From NCBI RefSeq assembly GCF_018860425.1, contig NZ_JAHKPI010000023.1, forward strand, positions 1 to 48,664: 48,664 nt of DNA. The letters run 5' to 3'. Under the pieces are notes generated by a model. That model made no database searches. It saw only the letters and a list, made by a program, of their open reading frames with translations, and was not told where the DNA came from. The translations under genes were made by a program, and so were the position numbers. This document shows, one piece after another, positions 31,974-40,760 of the stretch. This DNA comes from Marinobacter sp. F3R08. Its GTDB lineage: Bacteria; Pseudomonadota; Gammaproteobacteria; Pseudomonadales; Oleiphilaceae. Every line of letters begins with the position of its first letter. The first letter of the stretch is position 1.

Positions 31974-34124
31974 TCAGGAAAACGGGATGTTCATCTCTGC
32001 CTTTTCCTGCAACAACTTGGGTGGAGCAAAGCGCTCGCCATAGGCGTTGGCGAGCTCGGTTGCCCGCGCTGTGAAAGCTCTCACACCATACTGGTTAATG
32101 AACTGAATGGCGCCGCCTGTCCACGGCGCATAGCCAATGCCGAAGATGCTGCCGATATTGGCATCTGCCACCGTGCGCAGCACACCTTCCTCCAGGCAAC
32201 GGACCGTCTCGATGGCCTGGATGAAGAGGATCCGGTCCTTCAGTTCCTCCAGCCGGGCGGCTCTGGCATTGTCTGCATCTACGAACAGGTGTTCCAGCTC
32301 CGGCCACAGGCGTTTCCTGCCGTTGGCCGGGTAATCATAGAAGCCGGCGCCGGTGGCTTTGCCCTTGCGCCCATGTTCGTTAACCATTGCATCGATCACC
32401 GATTCGGCCGGGTGGGCATTCCAGGAACCGCCAGAGGCTTCGGTATCCTTTTTGCTCTGGTCACGGATGTGTTGCATCAGGGTCATGCTGACTTCGTCGG
32501 AAATGGCCAGAGGCCCGACAGGCATGCCTGCGAGCAGGCCGGCGTTTTCAATACTGGCGGGGTGTATGCCTTCCCCCAGCATGCAAATGCCTTCGTTAAC
32601 AAAGGTTCCAAAGACCCGTGATGTGAAAAAGCCGCGGCTGTCATTCACTACCACCGGGATTTTGCCGATCTGCTGCACGTAATCGAACGAACGTGCCAGG
32701 GTTTCGTCGGAGGTTTGTTCGCCAACAATGATTTCCACCAGTTGCATCTTGTCCACGGGAGAGAAGAAGTGCAGGCCGATGAAGTTCTCGGGCGTTGCCG
32801 AAGCGCCGGCGAGCTGGGTGATGGGAATAGTGGACGTGTTGGAGGCGAAAATCCCGTTTTCGATGAGCTTGGGTTCGGCCTCCTGAGTGACGCTAGCTTT
32901 CAGCCCGCTGTCTTCGAACACAGCCTCGATAATCAGATCACAGTCTTCCAGATCGTCCGCGGATGCCGTGGCCTTGATTCGACCGAGGATGTCCGATTTC
33001 TGTTCTTCGGTCATCCGGCCACGGCTGACCTTCTTGTCCAGAAGCTTTTCTGAGTAGCTTTTGCCTTTTTCTGCCTTTTCCACAGAGACGTCTTTCAGCA
33101 CAACCTCGATACCTCGGGTGGCCGTGGAATAGGCAATGCCTGCGCCCATCATGCCGGCACCGAGCACGCCCACCTTGCGGAAGGTGTTTTTCTCAACCCC
33201 GGCAGGACGGCTGCCGCCAGCCTTGATTGCGTTCAACTGAAACCAGAAGGTGCCGGTCATGTTCTTGGCGATCTGCCCAATCACCAGTTCGGCAAAATAC
33301 CGGGTTTCGATCAGACTGCCGTTGTCGAAGTCCACCTGGGCGCCTTCTACGGCGGCGGAGAGGATACGTTCCGGGGCCGGATAACAGCCTTTGGTTTTCT
33401 GCTTCAGCATGGCCGGGGCGATGGCCAGCTTCTGGGCCATCGCCGGATGGTGCGGGGCTCCGCCGGGGAATTTGAATCCTCTCTGATCCCAGGGTTGCCG
33501 GTATTCCGGGTTGGCGTCAATGAACGCCCGGGCCTTGTTGATCATGTCCTCTGTAGAGTCTGCCAGTTCGTCAACAATGCCGGCTTTCAGAGCGGCCTTC
33601 GGGTTCACCTTTTTGCCTTCCATCAAGAACAGAAAGGCTGCCTCAAGGCCAATCGTTCGAGGAAGCCGTTGGGTGCCACCGCCACCGGGCAGCAACCCGA
33701 GAGTCACCTCAGGAAGGCCCAGCTGGATGCTGTCCTGGTTCATGACAACCCGGTGATGACAGGCGAGGGCAATTTCGAGACCTCCTCCGAGTGCGCTGCC
33801 GTTGATCGCAGCAACGACGGGTTTACCGCAGGTCTCAAGAAAGCGCATGTCGGCTTTGAGGCCGTTGACCATATCCTCAAAAGTCTTGGCGTCTTCCCGG
33901 GTGACCCTGTGCAGCTCTTTCAGGTCGCCGCCCGCAAAAAATGTATTCTTGGCCGACGTAATGATGACACCCCGGATATTGTCCAGGTCGCTCTGGACCT
34001 TCGCGATGGCATCCGAGAGAGCCTCCCGGAAGACTGCATTCATTGTGTTGGCAGACTGGCCGGGCATGTCGATGGTAAGGGTCAGGATCTGGTCTGCCCC
34101 GAGCTCATATTGGATAGCATTCAT
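31974..34124 (-). CDS. Fatty-acid oxidation multifunctional enzyme (enoyl-CoA hydratase / 3-hydroxyacyl-CoA dehydrogenase)
   Basis: A 716-residue FadB/FadJ-type protein. The N-terminal crotonase part has GSALGGGLEIALACHH near residue 110 and GLLPGGGGTQRLPR near 145. The dehydrogenase Rossmann motif is VGVLGAGMMGAGIAYSTATRG near 320-340, followed by FSPVDKMQLVEI and NDSRGFFTSRV in the C-terminal domain. It hydrates and oxidises acyl-CoA intermediates of beta-oxidation. It is 29 bp downstream of an acetyl-CoA acyltransferase gene, giving the alpha and beta parts of the complex. The pair resembles the second Pseudomonas set (PA1736-PA1737 type) rather than classic fadBA, but that is from memory. 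Confidence 0.9.
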   Translation of the reverse strand: MNAIQYELGADQILTLTIDMPGQSANTMNAVFREALSDAIAKVQSDLDNIRGVIITSAKNTFFAGGDLKELHRVTREDAKTFEDMVNGLKADMRFLETCGKPVVAAINGSALGGGLEIALACHHRVVMNQDSIQLGLPEVTLGLLPGGGGTQRLPRTIGLEAAFLFLMEGKKVNPKAALKAGIVDELADSTEDMINKARAFIDANPEYRQPWDQRGFKFPGGAPHHPAMAQKLAIAPAMLKQKTKGCYPAPERILSAAVEGAQVDFDNGSLIETRYFAELVIGQIAKNMTGTFWFQLNAIKAGGSRPAGVEKNTFRKVGVLGAGMMGAGIAYSTATRGIEVVLKDVSVEKAEKGKSYSEKLLDKKVSRGRMTEEQKSDILGRIKATASADDLEDCDLIIEAVFEDSGLKASVTQEAEPKLIENGIFASNTSTIPITQLAGASATPENFIGLHFFSPVDKMQLVEIIVGEQTSDETLARSFDYVQQIGKIPVVVNDSRGFFTSRVFGTFVNEGICMLGEGIHPASIENAGLLAGMPVGPLAISDEVSMTLMQHIRDQSKKDTEASGGSWNAHPAESVIDAMVNEHGRKGKATGAGFYDYPANGRKRLWPELEHLFVDADNARAARLEELKDRILFIQAIETVRCLEEGVLRTVADANIGSIFGIGYAPWTGGAIQFINQYGVRAFTARATELANAYGERFAPPKLLQEKAEMNIPFS

Positions 34125-34153
34125 GATCGGTTCTCCTGAGAAAGTGGATGGGG

Positions 34154-35362
34154 TCAGACGCGCTCAATGATAGTGGCAATACCCATGCCGCCACCCACGC
34201 AGAGGGTGGCCAGACCGTAGCGCAGTTCGCGGCGTTCCAGTTCATCAAGCAGGGTGCCAAGGATCATGGCTCCGGTGGCCCCCAGCGGGTGGCCCATGGC
34301 AATGGCGCCGCCGTTCACATTCACTTTCTCGTCAGGAATCGAGAGTTCCCGCTGGAAGCGCATGACGACCGAGGCGAAGGCCTCGTTTACTTCGAACAGG
34401 TCGATCTGATTCGCGCTCATGCCTGCCTTCTCCAGCGCTTTGCGTGCGGCCGGTGCCGGGCCGGTCAGCATGATGGTCGGGTCGGTACTGGTAACGGCTG
34501 TAGCGACGACGCGCGCGCGCGGTGTCAATCCCATGGCTTTGCCCTTGGCTTTGCTGCCAATCAGCATGGCGGTGGCACCATCGACAATGCCGGAGGAGTT
34601 ACCGGCGTGGTGCACGTGGTTGATCTTCTCGACGTAGTGGTACTTTTCCCGGGCGACACCGTCGAAGCCCATGTCTCCCATCATCTGGAAGGAGGGTTTC
34701 AGTCCGGCAAGGCTTTCCAGAGTAGTATCAGCGCGTACATGTTCATCACGATCCAGAATAATCACGCCGTTCTGATCGGTGACCGGAATGATGGATTTGC
34801 GGAAGTGGCCGTTTTGCCAGGCATTGGCCGCTTTCTGTTGGGATTTCACGGCAAAACCATCCACGTCTTCACGACTGAAGCCCTCAAGCGTGGCAATCAG
34901 GTCTGCTCCGATACCCTGAGGCATGAAGCCGGTGTGCAGGTTGGTACCGGGGTCCGTGGCCCAGGCCCCACCATCGGAGCCCATTGGTACACGGGACATG
35001 GCCTCCACACCACCGGCAACTACCATGTCTTCCCAGCCTGAGCGTATTTTCATGGCGGCCAGATTGACTGCTTCAAGCCCGGATGCGCAGAAGCGGTTCA
35101 GGGTAACGCCTGCTACTTTTTCATCCCAGTCGGCCGCCAGAGCTGCGGTTTTGGCAATATCGGCACCCTGATCGCCCACCGGCGTGACGCAGCCCATCAC
35201 AATGTCATCCACCTGAGCCGTATCCAGGCTGTTTCTGTCCTGCAGTGCATGGAGTACCGTGGTTAAGAGAGTGATGGGTTTGACGCTGTGAAGGGATCCG
35301 TCTTTTTTGCCACGCCCCCTCGGGGTGCGGACTGCATCGAAGATATAGGCCTCGGTGGTCAT
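34154..35362 (-). CDS. Acetyl-CoA acyltransferase (thiolase)
   Basis: A 402-residue thiolase with both active-site cysteines ([21 protein letters not shown] near residue 90, and [17 protein letters not shown] at the C-terminus) and the His loop [18 protein letters not shown] near 350. It cleaves 3-ketoacyl-CoA in beta-oxidation. The start ATG 35362 with GAGGAC at 6 nt is preferred to the upstream frame at 35464. It leads the two-gene unit with the multifunctional enzyme. It is divergent from the ComFB-domain gene. Confidence 0.92.
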   Translation of the reverse strand: MTTEAYIFDAVRTPRGRGKKDGSLHSVKPITLLTTVLHALQDRNSLDTAQVDDIVMGCVTPVGDQGADIAKTAALAADWDEKVAGVTLNRFCASGLEAVNLAAMKIRSGWEDMVVAGGVEAMSRVPMGSDGGAWATDPGTNLHTGFMPQGIGADLIATLEGFSREDVDGFAVKSQQKAANAWQNGHFRKSIIPVTDQNGVIILDRDEHVRADTTLESLAGLKPSFQMMGDMGFDGVAREKYHYVEKINHVHHAGNSSGIVDGATAMLIGSKAKGKAMGLTPRARVVATAVTSTDPTIMLTGPAPAARKALEKAGMSANQIDLFEVNEAFASVVMRFQRELSIPDEKVNVNGGAIAMGHPLGATGAMILGTLLDELERRELRYGLATLCVGGGMGIATIIERV

Positions 35363-35550
35363 TGCTTGTCCTCTGTTCGTATTATTTTCACGATGAATAT
35401 ACCGATGCCTTAACCATAGCCGGTCGGGACTGCGGGTTGTAATGACGCGGGCTGCCAATCGCATTGGCGAAATTGCTCATCAACCATGACAAGCGGAGGC
35501 GTGGCTTCTATGGTGATAGAAACTGCAGGCAAATTCAGGAGGCGCAAGCC

Positions 35551-35814
35551 ATGTCTCTGCGAGATGCGATCGACAATTTCTACGAGCGACTGGTGGTGGA
35601 TGCCGTAGAAGCAACGCGAGTGGAATCCGACACACCGGACTTTCTCACCGACGTTGTGTGCGTGGCGCTCAACCGCCTGCCCACACGGTATTATCGTCAC
35701 TCAATCGATATGATGTTCTATCTGGCGGATGAAGAGCTCAAAGCCATGAAACAAAAATCCCTGGCCGCTGTGAAAGAAGCCAGGGATTTTGTGAAGGAGC
35801 ATCAGCGGGAGTAA
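35551..35814 (+). CDS. ComFB-domain protein
   Basis: An 87-residue protein: MSLRDAIDNFYERLVVDAVEATRVE, then DFLTDVVCVALNRLPTRYYRHSIDMMFYLADEELKAM. This is the ComFB pattern (late competence family), with the conserved 'D-VC-AL-LP-Y' centre. Recent work describes ComFB proteins as c-di-nucleotide receptors, which I recall but cannot check. The ATG at 35551 has AGGAGG at 8 nt, so the open frame from 35464 is not used. It stands alone, between thiolase and the DUF349 gene. Confidence 0.78.
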   Translation: MSLRDAIDNFYERLVVDAVEATRVESDTPDFLTDVVCVALNRLPTRYYRHSIDMMFYLADEELKAMKQKSLAAVKEARDFVKEHQRE

Positions 35815-35827
35815 ACCGCTGCCGGCA

Positions 35828-38293
35828 TCAGGCCGGATTCAGTTTGGCAAGGGCCTTGTTCAGGCGTTCGGCGAGTTCGCTGTTTGCGTCTTTACCGACC
35901 CCACCAAGGCACCAGTTTGCGACGAGCGTTTCCAAATCCTGCATCAGATCGTTGCTGTTATCCGTTGAACCCATACCATCTGCCAATCGCCGGACCTGAA
36001 TTTCCATGCGACGTTGCTGGTCTGTCTCGGGAGACGGCACACCGCACAGTATTTCGGCCCGGATCACCAGCTCCAATGGATCGCGGAGGGCCGAGGTTTC
36101 CGCCAGAGCAGGCCAGTGTTGCGGCACTGAGTCATTTTCGATTTCGGCGCTCGTTGCGGTGGTAACGAGAGCCTGCCACGACGCTAATTTTGCCTGAAGC
36201 CCCAGGCTTGACAGGATCTGGTTCAGCCTTTGCTTTTCATGCTGAACCGACTCTCGCACGCCCTTCGACAAAGCAGATGAATCGATCGTTTGTAGCGTCG
36301 ACAGCGCAGCCGATATGTCCTGTTCATCATTGTCTGCAGATATTGCAGAAGTCTTCTGAAGGCTCGTTTGTGCGAACGTGTCGGCGGCTCGCGATGCCTG
36401 CTGTTGTTCTGTGCGCTCAGCATCGCGGCGGGCAAAGATCTGGTCACAGGCTTTACGGAAAGCCTGCCAGAGTTTCCGGTCTTCGCGATGACGAGTAATT
36501 CCGATGGCTCGCCAATCCCCTTGTAGCGCCTTGGCCTGATTCATGGCTTCCTGAAGTGATTCATGGTCAATCAGGGCTTCGGCTTTTTCGACGATTGCCT
36601 GTTTGAAGCCTTCATTCTTTTTGCGCTCTTCATCCAGCGGTGCCTCAAGCTTTTTGAGGAGCTCATCGAAGCGTTTCTGAACAGCACGATTATCCCGGAA
36701 TTCTACTGGCCAGGCTTCCTTCCACTCCTGACGCGCAGTCTGATGGATGCGTTCGGCGGCCTTCCAGTCGATTGATGACCAGTCGGTATTCTCAAGGAAG
36801 CTTTGGAGTTGTTCACAGATGGCGGATCGCTTCTCAAGGTTGGCCTGCTTGAGGCCGGACTTCGCCGAAAAATAGGCCTTGCATGGCTCATAGGCTTTGT
36901 CGGAAGCGGCTTTGAAGCGAGACCAGAGGCTGCGGTCGGAAGAACCGCCAAGTTCCCGCCACTCGTTCTGCAGGTCTTTGATCCGTTCTGCCTTGGCTTC
37001 CGGGTCCATTGGCTGGTCTGCCAGGTATTCCATTTGTTCGCAAAGCGCGATCTGCTTGGGTTCGGTAGCGAAGCCCTGCCAGTCTGAGAGCTCCCGTAGT
37101 TGTCCGGTCAGCAGTTGTACCCGGGCCTGATAGGGTTTGGCGTGGTGTTGATCCAGGTCGCGGAAATGCTGCTGGGCGGTTTTGAACAGTTGCCTGGACT
37201 CTTTAAGTTGTTTGGCCTCGAGAGCTTCCTCTAGCTGTTTCAGATCGGCTTCAAGCCGAGCCACCAGGTCTTTTTGGCGATTCTCATCGCCTCGCGCCGC
37301 GGTTGTAGTTTTGGGCCTGCCGATCAGCTTTCTCAGTGGCTCCAGAAGGACTGGAGTGGGATAGCTTTCCGGCCAGTTGACCTCGGCCAGCAGGGCTTTG
37401 GCCTGCGCAAGCTGTTCGACCGGAACGTCGTTTTCACCTTCAGCCTGGGTGCCGAGCTCGATGATGGTATCCCGGTTCTGGGTAATTCGACGCACAGCAC
37501 TGAGATAGCTGCGCAAATCGAGCATCGCCGTCTCGTAGGATTTCTGTTCCTGTTTGTCTACCGAGGTGTCCCGCGTCGCTTCCAGCCAGCGGTTCTCCTG
37601 AGTCTTCTGCAGCGCATCAAGAGAAGCGAGTGAGGGCATTGTCTCGGGGGGTTGTGCCTTGAGATCTCTCAGTGTGCGAGCCAGCAGATCCAGGGTTTCT
37701 CGGCGTTGCAGTTGTTGCTCACGTTCGCGCTTTTCATTTTCTGCAGCGGACTGCAGGGCCGCGAGGCGCTCTTTGCACCGGTGTACTGATTCGAGGAACG
37801 CCTGGGTCTGCTCAGGTGTGGCGTGACCTTCAACGTCTGCCCATTGTCGCAACAGAGTTTCGAGTCGAGCCTCGTAAAGCTTGGTATCGTCGCTTTTAGC
37901 CTGATCCTGAGCGGAACGGATCAGGGTCGCAATGGTCTGACTGATACTGTCCAGTCGGGCCTGTTCTTCACGGCGTTTGCGGAGCGCCGATTTGACTGTT
38001 TGATAAACACCTTTATCCCGGCTTTTGGCCAGTTTCTGTACATCGAGCAAGGTGCTTTCGTCAGTCAGCCTGCCGGCGGCGGTCTGTCGAATTTCCGCGG
38101 TAACGCCTGCGATGGCAAGTTCGGCCAGGACACTCTGTGACGGCGAGCCCTCCAATGTTCCGAGTTGTTCCTCTCTCAGGCTGGCCCGGGTATCCTCCTG
38201 CTCAACAGGTTCGGCCAGAGCGGCTTTCTGGGGTTTTTGAGTTACCTCGGGTGTTTTGCGGGATCTGAACAGTTTCTGAATGAACGCAGCCAT
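35828..38293 (-). CDS. Large DUF349-repeat coiled-coil protein
   Basis: An 821-residue cytosolic protein, highly charged and helical. Repeated DUF349-type units are visible (for example DLQNEWRELGGSSDRSLWSRFKAASDKAYEPCKAYFSAK near residue 460-500, and QNEWRELG/ALQGDWRAIGITRHREDRKLWQAFRKACDQIFARRDAER near 620-660). The N-terminus holds MAAFIQKLFRSRK. The function is unknown; related proteins in other bacteria have been linked to colony or growth traits. Start ATG 38293 has AAGGA at 7 nt. It is divergent from recX, with about 180 bp between. Confidence 0.8.
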   Translation of the reverse strand: MAAFIQKLFRSRKTPEVTQKPQKAALAEPVEQEDTRASLREEQLGTLEGSPSQSVLAELAIAGVTAEIRQTAAGRLTDESTLLDVQKLAKSRDKGVYQTVKSALRKRREEQARLDSISQTIATLIRSAQDQAKSDDTKLYEARLETLLRQWADVEGHATPEQTQAFLESVHRCKERLAALQSAAENEKREREQQLQRRETLDLLARTLRDLKAQPPETMPSLASLDALQKTQENRWLEATRDTSVDKQEQKSYETAMLDLRSYLSAVRRITQNRDTIIELGTQAEGENDVPVEQLAQAKALLAEVNWPESYPTPVLLEPLRKLIGRPKTTTAARGDENRQKDLVARLEADLKQLEEALEAKQLKESRQLFKTAQQHFRDLDQHHAKPYQARVQLLTGQLRELSDWQGFATEPKQIALCEQMEYLADQPMDPEAKAERIKDLQNEWRELGGSSDRSLWSRFKAASDKAYEPCKAYFSAKSGLKQANLEKRSAICEQLQSFLENTDWSSIDWKAAERIHQTARQEWKEAWPVEFRDNRAVQKRFDELLKKLEAPLDEERKKNEGFKQAIVEKAEALIDHESLQEAMNQAKALQGDWRAIGITRHREDRKLWQAFRKACDQIFARRDAERTEQQQASRAADTFAQTSLQKTSAISADNDEQDISAALSTLQTIDSSALSKGVRESVQHEKQRLNQILSSLGLQAKLASWQALVTTATSAEIENDSVPQHWPALAETSALRDPLELVIRAEILCGVPSPETDQQRRMEIQVRRLADGMGSTDNSNDLMQDLETLVANWCLGGVGKDANSELAERLNKALAKLNPA

Positions 38294-38472
38294 AAGAGTA
38301 TCCTTGGGTGTTGAAACCAGTTCACGGTATCGGGCAGAGTTTTTGCCGCCACCGGCCGTCGGCCTCAGGTTCAAGAGACCGGGTAGTTTTACTGGACAGA
38401 GTTATCGGCTGACCAGCGGGAAGAATTCGCGGCTAGTCTAGCGTTTTGAGTACGTATGCGGAAAGGGTCTAT

Positions 38473-38943
38473 ATGGCAAAACAGGAAAATCAGGACGATC
38501 AGGAGCACAGGGCCCGGGCAACGGCGCTCAGATTGCTGGCCAGAAGGGAACATAGCCGCCTTGAGTTGAGCCTGAAACTTCGTCAGCGAAAGGTGTCGGG
38601 TGACATTATTGACGCCGTTCTCGATGAGTACGAAGCAGAGGGCTGGCTTGATGATGAACGGTTTGCAGACGTTTATGCTCGCCAGAGAATGGATCTCGGA
38701 TACGGACCGCTCCGCATTCTGGGCGAGCTTCAGCAGCGTGGGGTATCCAAGGTTCCAGAGTGCGTTGAGGAAATGAGCGACGAAGATTGGTGCCAGAAGG
38801 CGATCGGAATCCGGGATAAACGGTTTGGTTTGGTGGATCTCAGTAAAGACTGGGACGAAAAGGTTCGTCAGGCCCGTTTTCTTAATCGTCGGGGATATTC
38901 TGCCCAGCAGGTGGAAAGGGCCCTTGAAGCTTGTGAAGGTTAA
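38473..38943 (+). CDS. recX: Regulatory protein RecX
   Basis: A 156-residue RecA modulator. Repeat-like helical units are visible: RARATALRLLARREHSRLELSLKLRQRKVSGDIIDAVLDEYEAEGWLDDERFADVYARQRMDLGYGPLRILGELQQRGVS, and a later RQARFLNRRGYSAQQVERALE. RecX binds RecA filaments and limits strand exchange. ATG 38473 has GGAAAGGG upstream. TTG 38446 is the longer option. recA, the usual neighbour, is not in the window, so recX here is stand-alone and its regulation may differ. It is convergent with mltF (20 bp). Confidence 0.88.
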   Translation: MAKQENQDDQEHRARATALRLLARREHSRLELSLKLRQRKVSGDIIDAVLDEYEAEGWLDDERFADVYARQRMDLGYGPLRILGELQQRGVSKVPECVEEMSDEDWCQKAIGIRDKRFGLVDLSKDWDEKVRQARFLNRRGYSAQQVERALEACEG

Positions 38944-38963
38944 CTCTGTGCACGTCAGATAGG

Positions 38964-40481
38964 TCAGAGGGTTGGTGGAATTGTGCTGAGCTCGGCAGGC
39001 AGACCTGCACGGAGTGATTCGTCTGGCTGCAGATCATCTGTCACCAGCCCTGGATTCTGGTTTTCCTCCATCTGTACGATAGGAGCTTCTTGCACCGGCG
39101 CTGGGATGCCTGGTTCGTTGAGCCGGGCCAGAACATCATAGTAACGCCGGATGTTCTGAACGTAGAGCACCGGTTCATGCCCTCGTGCGTAGCCAAAGCG
39201 GGTTTGGGTATACCATTCCTTTTGGGCCAGTAATGGTAAGAATTCCTTAACATCCATCCACCGGTCGGGATCTTTTCCGGCACCTTCGGTCAGTCGGCGG
39301 GCGTCTTCAAGATGTCCGTACCCGACATTGTAAGAGGCGAGTGCAAACCAGGTGCGATCCGGCTCGGGAATTCGTTCCGGGATTTTCTCGTGCACGATCT
39401 GGAAATACTTGGCACCGCCCTGAATGCTTTCTTCTGCATCGAGTCGGTTGTTGATACCAATTTGACTGGCAGTATTACGGGTCAGCATCATCAGGCCGCG
39501 CACGCCGGTTGGGGATACCGCATTGGGGCGCCAATGGGACTCCTGGTAACCGATAGCTGCGAGTAGGCGCCAGTCCATGTTGTAGTTGCTGGCATAGTCG
39601 CGAAACAGAGGCTCGTATTTGGGCAAGCGGTTTTCGACATGATGCATGAAGGTGCGGGCACCGACGTAATTGAGCTGATCCAGGTGGCCATAGAACCGCT
39701 CTGAAATCTGGGCCAGAGTGCCGCTGTTCTCCAGGGTTTCCAGAAACTGGCGGGCTGCTTCCGCCAGAGACTCATCCTGTGCTGAAGGGAAAAACCAGGC
39801 CAGTTTGCCTGGCTCTCCAACGCTAAAAGCTTCTTTCACCATCGGATAAAATACGTGGTTCAGATCGAGCTCGTTGGAGGAAACGATTGCATAAGGAAAT
39901 TCACCGCTTTCAACCCGGGCAAGGATGCCGGCAGCGTCGAGCCCCGGATGGACCTGCCATTGAAGCGTATCGTTATCCTTGCGAGCGGAAGCAAGGCGTT
40001 TCACGTGGTCGCTGTCGGCGACCACGTGTACGGTTTTTCCGGTCAGATCGTTCAATGACTCCGGGCTTTCCACATTGCGATTATAAACGAGGATCGATTG
40101 TGCGGTTATGCCATTGGCTACGATATGGTATTGGTCTGAAGTATCAGGCTGGCTAGAAAGTCCCAGCATGCCGAGGTGAGCATAGTTTTGATTCAGGACC
40201 GACAGGATCTCGGTATTGTTATCTGCGACGCGAATTCGGAGTTTAACGCCCAGCGAGTCGGCAAACAGCTTTGCCAGTTCATAGTCGTAGCCGGTGGGGG
40301 TGTCGTCGTTATCCACGTAAATAGAGGGGGCCGTGCGGGTGATAACATGCAGCACACCTTCGTCCCGGATTTCCTGCAGCGTGCTGGGCTGAGAGCATCC
40401 AGTCAAAACAAAAGCGATGCCAAGGCAAAGTAGCTTGCCAGCGGATGCTTCTTTTAATGCAGAAAATACTCTGGGCAAATT
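38964..40481 (-). CDS. mltF: Membrane-bound lytic murein transglycosylase F
   Basis: A 505-residue lipoprotein. The lipobox is FVLTGC (Cys near residue 28). It is followed by a solute-binding-protein-like domain (about 35-265: DEGVLHVITRTAPSIYVDNDDTPTGYDYELAKLFADSLG), then an SLT lysozyme-like domain with catalytic Glu in AIGYQESHW and GLMMLTRNTASQIGI, and a NVGYGHLEDARRL tail. It cleaves peptidoglycan to 1,6-anhydromuropeptides. TTG 40481 and GTG 40496 are both possible starts. It is divergent from purL, the same arrangement as in Pseudomonas. The C-terminus after about residue 440 is longer and Glu/Pro-rich. Confidence 0.9.
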   Translation of the reverse strand, partial: NLPRVFSALKEASAGKLLCLGIAFVLTGCSQPSTLQEIRDEGVLHVITRTAPSIYVDNDDTPTGYDYELAKLFADSLGVKLRIRVADNNTEILSVLNQNYAHLGMLGLSSQPDTSDQYHIVANGITAQSILVYNRNVESPESLNDLTGKTVHVVADSDHVKRLASARKDNDTLQWQVHPGLDAAGILARVESGEFPYAIVSSNELDLNHVFYPMVKEAFSVGEPGKLAWFFPSAQDESLAEAARQFLETLENSGTLAQISERFYGHLDQLNYVGARTFMHHVENRLPKYEPLFRDYASNYNMDWRLLAAIGYQESHWRPNAVSPTGVRGLMMLTRNTASQIGINNRLDAEESIQGGAKYFQIVHEKIPERIPEPDRTWFALASYNVGYGHLEDARRLTEGAGKDPDRWMDVKEFLPLLAQKEWYTQTRFGYARGHEPVLYVQNIRRYYDVLARLNEPGIPAPVQEAPIVQMEENQNPGLVTDDLQPDESLRAGLPAELSTIPPTL

Positions 40482-40496
40482 CCTGATCTCCGTCAC

Positions 40497-40760
40497 GACT
40501 GGAACATCTGCTGGTTTTAGCGTCGCTGGGCGCTGCAATCCGTTATATCTTGAGGATGCAACCCTGTTCCAGAGTCTCAATGATCCTTTGTGTCGGATGT
40601 CTGGTCAATGCACCTGGTTAAATAACAGGCAAAACATTGTCAATTGTACAACCCGGGATTAACGCTTCAAGAGCTGTATCCTGGCACCGCTTTCGAGTAT
40701 CATGTCGGCCTTTCAAATTGCACCCAGACTTCCCCGTTTCGCGCGATACAGGTTGATATC
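40497..40760. other. mltF-purL divergent intergenic region
   Basis: About 264 bp holding both promoters. TTGTCAATTGTACAA (40637-40651) is a partly symmetric element in the purL-proximal half. It does not match a PurR box. I see no riboswitch-like structure and no credible gene here. Confidence 0.4.
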
